From UBA3071 sp965369635 (GTDB lineage Bacteria; Chloroflexota; Anaerolineae; UBA3071): a stretch of 17,792 bases of DNA. The translations under genes were made by a program, and so were the position numbers. This document shows positions 15,325 to 17,792 of this stretch, piece after piece. Below the pieces are notes generated by a model. The model worked only from the letters and a program-made list of their open reading frames with translations, was not told where the DNA came from and made no database searches. The stretch spans positions 1 to 17,792 of the forward strand of contig CBDURC010000026.1 of assembly GCA_965369635.1 (NCBI GenBank), read 5' to 3'. Within the stretch, counting starts at the first letter, position 1; every line of letters begins with the position of its first letter.

Positions 15325-15858
15325 GTGAGCAAGATCAGGCTAGAAGCGGAAATCGGCGAGCTTCTGGCCCGCCAGGGCTGGAGTCTAGCAGTGGCCGAAT
15401 CGTGTACCGGCGGGCTGGTGAGCCATCGACTGACGAACGTGCCGGGCAGCTCACGCTATTTCCTCGGCGGCGTGGTCTCCTACGCCAATGATGCCAAAGT
15501 GAAGCTGCTGGGAGTGCGCCCCGAGACGATAGAGGTCCACGGAGCGGTCAGCCCGCAGACGGCACAGGAGATGGCGCAGGGCACGCGCCGCCTCTTCCAG
15601 GCTGACCTCGCCGTCGCCGTCACCGGCATCGCCGGCCCTGGCGGCGGAACGCCAGAGAAGCCGCTGGGCCTGGCCTTCGTGCACCTCTCTGCCCCCGAAA
15701 CGGAGTGGAGCGAGCGACACCTGTGGGCGGGCGGGCGAGAGGAGAACAAGGCTCAGTCGGCAGAGGCTGTGCTGCTCCTGCTGCGGCGCTACCTGAACAG
15801 AAGAGCTCGGCGAAACGAGGAACACGAAGGCAATGTCGCAGTGGCAGTTCGTGGATGA
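15325..15858 (+). CDS. pncC: CinA C-terminal domain protein / NMN amidohydrolase (PncC)
   Basis: Stand-alone CinA C-terminal domain of 177 aa; family members deamidate nicotinamide mononucleotide to nicotinate mononucleotide in NAD salvage. The N-terminal CinA (molybdopterin-like) domain is absent. It shows SLAVAESCTGGLVSHRLTNV (catalytic Ser in AESCTGG), FLGGVVSYANDAKVKLLGV, HGAVSPQTAQEMAQG and VTGIAGPGGGTPEKPLGL. The start is a GTG at 15325 with no clear Shine-Dalgarno; it lies 15 bases after the previous gene, so coupling is plausible. No ATG in frame gives a complete domain. The C-terminal 20 or so residues are charged and overlap the next gene by 26 bases. Confidence 0.92.
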   Translation: MSKIRLEAEIGELLARQGWSLAVAESCTGGLVSHRLTNVPGSSRYFLGGVVSYANDAKVKLLGVRPETIEVHGAVSPQTAQEMAQGTRRLFQADLAVAVTGIAGPGGGTPEKPLGLAFVHLSAPETEWSERHLWAGGREENKAQSAEAVLLLLRRYLNRRARRNEEHEGNVAVAVRG

Positions 15859-16105
15859 ACCGGTGATGGTGCAGGCTCGCTTCGATGCTCAAGGGCGGGC
15901 ACAGCCGGTGGCCTTCGTCTGGCGCAACCGCACACGCTACATCACCGATCAGGGACGGGAGTGGGTGGAAGAAGCGGATTCTGACGCCCCCTGTCGCTGC
16001 TTCCTCGTGCAGGCCGCCAATGGCGACACCTTCGAGCTGAGGCTGGAGTTGGAGACACTGTGCTGGCGGTTGCACCGCGCCTGGCTTCAACCGCAGTCAG
16101 CATAG
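15833..16105 (+). CDS. Small DUF6504-like protein
   Basis: A 90-aa protein whose pattern (EPVMVQARFDAQGRAQPVAF, VWRNRTRYI, a Trp-containing middle, then FELRLELETLCWRLHRAWL) resembles DUF6504, a small beta-rich family with an RPxxFxWRxRxY core and a C-terminal W-x-L-x-R. I give this from memory without a search. No function is established; in other phyla such genes can lie near translesion polymerases, but not here. It overlaps cinA by 26 bases in another frame. The ATG at 15833 has GAAGG 2 bases and GAGG 11 bases upstream, so translational coupling to cinA is likely. Its stop lies 16 bases before the convergent protease gene. Confidence 0.65.
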   Translation: MSQWQFVDEPVMVQARFDAQGRAQPVAFVWRNRTRYITDQGREWVEEADSDAPCRCFLVQAANGDTFELRLELETLCWRLHRAWLQPQSA

Positions 16106-16121
16106 CCTCACCAGAACCCTT

Positions 16122-17792
16122 CTACATCTCCCCTTTCTCCGTTGTGTACCAGAGCATGGGCAAGTAGGCGCGCCAGCCAGGCAGCGGGGTGGCCGTGCTG
16201 GTAGGCGTCGCCATGGCGGTGGGCGTGGGCGTTGCCGTCGCTGTTGCTGTGAACGTTGGCTTGCTGCTTGGCGTCGGTGTCGCCGTGGCGGTGCGCGTAG
16301 GCGTGGAACTGGGCGTTGGCGTGCTTGTTGGCGTGCCGGGAGTCCAGGCCAGTGCGGCCCATACTGCATCGAAGGCATTGATAATGCCATATCCCCAGGT
16401 GTTGTTGGGCAGCGCATCGGGAGGTTCGCCGCCGCAGGGCGCGGTGGCGGTCTTGGGATCAGTGGTTTGCACGATGAGGTCCTCGATGGCATCCACCTGT
16501 CCCCTGAGCTGCGGATTGGCCGAGAGCATGAGGGCCACCTGTCCGGCTACGTGTGGGGCAGCCATGGAGGTTCCACTGCCAGACCCGTAACCACCATTGC
16601 TCTGGCACGAGCGTATGCTCACACCTGGCGCGGCCACGTCCGGCTTCAGGCGATTGCTGCCGTCCACAATGACCGGCCCACGGCTGGAGAAACCGGCGAT
16701 GGTGTCCCCATCAGCAAAGGCTCCCACGCTGAAGGCAGCCTCGTAGGTTTCAGGCGGATCCGTCACAGTGCTGCAGGCAGGGCCGCTGTTGCCCACAGAG
16801 GTGACGATGACGATGCCCGCCGCCCGCAGTGCTTCCACCGCCTCCTGCAGCGTCTCTGGTCCGCATCCTTCCGCAGGAGGACAGTACCAGGAGTTGTTGA
16901 TCACGTCGGGTGCCCGGGCTGGGTCGCCATCGGCCATCGGGTCGCCGCCGTGAGGGTAGGGAGCCAGGAAGAACTCGAAGCATTCTATGTAGCCGGTGGG
17001 CGTGCCGAACCCTGCTGAGTCCATGTTCTTGCAGCCGATCCAGCGTGCCTCCGGCGCCATGCCGATGCGCTCACTCTCCCCGCCTCTGCCCACAACGGTG
17101 CCCAGGGTGAGCGTGCCATGACCGTGGTCGTCGTAGGGCACGGCCTGATGGTTGACGGCATCGTGCCAGTGGCTATCGTGGTGCGCCTGCTCACCATCCC
17201 AGCCGCGGTACCGCTCCTTCAGCGCTTCGTGCCGCCAGAAAATACCTGTGTCGTTCCCGGCCACCACCACTCCCTTGCCGCGTATCCCCATGGCCCACAC
17301 CTCGTCGGCGCGGACGCGCTCAATGCCCCAAGGAACGCCTTCCTCTGCCTGTACGCTCCCCCCTGAACCACTCGCTGACGGAAGCGGCAGATCCGCCCGC
17401 ACGCGGGGGTTCGCCTCCAGACGGGCCACGTCGGAGCGTGCAGCCAGTTCCAGCAGTAGCTCCCTATCGCCGCGCACCCTCACCATGTTGACCAGATAGA
17501 AGGCCTGATAGGGGACGCCGCGAGCGCGCAGATAGGCGACAAGCGGGGCTTGGCTGCGGCGGGCAACCGACCGCAGCATCTCGAAGACGAAGTGGCCTTG
17601 AGCCCGCCTGGTGGGCAACTGCGCCGCGTCGCGCAGATCGGCTCGCTCCCGCAGCACGATCAGGACATCCGCCTCGCCCTGAGCCTGCATCTCCGCCCAT
17701 AGGTGAGAGGAGATGTCGGCCATCGGCGAAGTCGCTTGGGCTTGTGGCTGGCTGCCGACCGGCACGACAAGAAACGCGACAGCCAGCAGCAG
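16122..17792 (-). CDS. Exported subtilisin-like (S8) serine protease, 5' end beyond the window
   Basis: Secreted endopeptidase; 556 residues visible, start codon outside the right edge. The first visible residues (LLLAVAFLVVPVGSQPQAQA) are a signal-peptide core with an A-x-A-type cleavage region, so only a few residues are missing. Numbered from the codon at 17763-17765: an I9-like propeptide (about 33-125), then the S8 domain with catalytic Asp172 (AGNDTGI), His216 (DDHGHGTLTLG), oxyanion Asn in VINNSW (290/291) and Ser400 (GSGTSMAAPHVAG). A Thr/Pro-rich linker (about 474-525) leads to the C-terminal LPGWRAYLPMLWYTTEKGEM. That tail recalls the YLPL-type C-termini of many Chloroflexota exported proteins and may be an anchoring or sorting signal. 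It is convergent with the DUF6504-like gene. A GTG at 17765 would cut the signal peptide and is not preferred. Confidence 0.95.
   Translation of the reverse strand: MLLAVAFLVVPVGSQPQAQATSPMADISSHLWAEMQAQGEADVLIVLRERADLRDAAQLPTRRAQGHFVFEMLRSVARRSQAPLVAYLRARGVPYQAFYLVNMVRVRGDRELLLELAARSDVARLEANPRVRADLPLPSASGSGGSVQAEEGVPWGIERVRADEVWAMGIRGKGVVVAGNDTGIFWRHEALKERYRGWDGEQAHHDSHWHDAVNHQAVPYDDHGHGTLTLGTVVGRGGESERIGMAPEARWIGCKNMDSAGFGTPTGYIECFEFFLAPYPHGGDPMADGDPARAPDVINNSWYCPPAEGCGPETLQEAVEALRAAGIVIVTSVGNSGPACSTVTDPPETYEAAFSVGAFADGDTIAGFSSRGPVIVDGSNRLKPDVAAPGVSIRSCQSNGGYGSGSGTSMAAPHVAGQVALMLSANPQLRGQVDAIEDLIVQTTDPKTATAPCGGEPPDALPNNTWGYGIINAFDAVWAALAWTPGTPTSTPTPSSTPTRTATATPTPSSKPTFTATATATPTPTAMATPTSTATPLPGWRAYLPMLWYTTEKGEM
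16191..16346 (-). repeat. Low-complexity Thr/Pro/Ala-coding tract in the protease gene
   Basis: About 50 codons, mostly ACN, CCN and GCN, encode the TPTPS/TATAT linker between the S8 domain and the C-terminal tail. Composition and periodicity match the tract in the PBP gene (3718-4023), so the two could recombine or be confused in short-read assembly. Confidence 0.85.

Overview
The window is high-GC bacterial chromosome with conserved core genes. It most likely comes from the phylum Chloroflexota (an Anaerolineae-like lineage), though no 16S or other phylogenetic marker was tested. The reasons are the long Thr/Pro-rich 'TPTPT' linkers in two exported proteins, a subtilase C-terminus with a 'YLPML' segment that resembles the 'YLPL' tails common in that phylum, a trace of a MalT-type regulator at the left edge, and the combination of gene families.

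Layout. 1-190 holds a broken trace of a MalT-like ATP-binding regulator. tpiA (minus) and a large class A penicillin-binding protein (plus) diverge from a 343-base region with two good sigma70-type promoters and a hairpin repeat. The PBP converges on a LysM/M23 peptidase gene (minus), with a C-run/G-run hairpin element between them. A second, inverted copy of that element lies between the peptidase gene and rho. Upstream of rho (minus) is a leader of about 400 nt with a C-rich, G-poor stretch and its own promoter. Then come glpX (class II fructose-bisphosphatase) and a UMF1/Atg22-like MFS transporter, also on minus. The translation and envelope cluster rpsB-tsf-pyrH-frr-uppS-cdsA (minus) follows in canonical order, driven by a promoter just upstream of rpsB. 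That promoter is back to back with, and almost a mirror image of, the promoter of a small plus-strand operon: a Trm112-like zinc-finger protein, a stand-alone CinA C-terminal (PncC) protein and a DUF6504-like small protein. An exported S8 protease on minus runs off the right edge.

How the genes fit together. Three themes dominate: central carbon metabolism (tpiA, glpX), gene expression (rho, rpsB, tsf, frr, pyrH) and the cell envelope (PBP1A, LysM/M23 peptidase, uppS, cdsA, exported protease). uppS makes the lipid carrier needed by the PBP pathway, and cdsA supplies CDP-diacylglycerol for phospholipids. Non-ATG starts are assigned to rpsB (GTG), tsf (TTG) and cinA (GTG). The first two are supported by Shine-Dalgarno spacing and family N-termini, the third mainly by reading frame and family length.

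I found no CRISPR array, tRNA, rRNA, insertion sequence, phage gene or toxin-antitoxin pair. I do not see a clearly new multi-gene system. The less ordinary signals are regulatory or structural: the mirror-symmetric divergent promoter, the candidate Rho-autoregulated leader, the paired inverted GC-hairpin elements, an insertion beside the active site of the triosephosphate isomerase, and the C-terminal tail of the protease.
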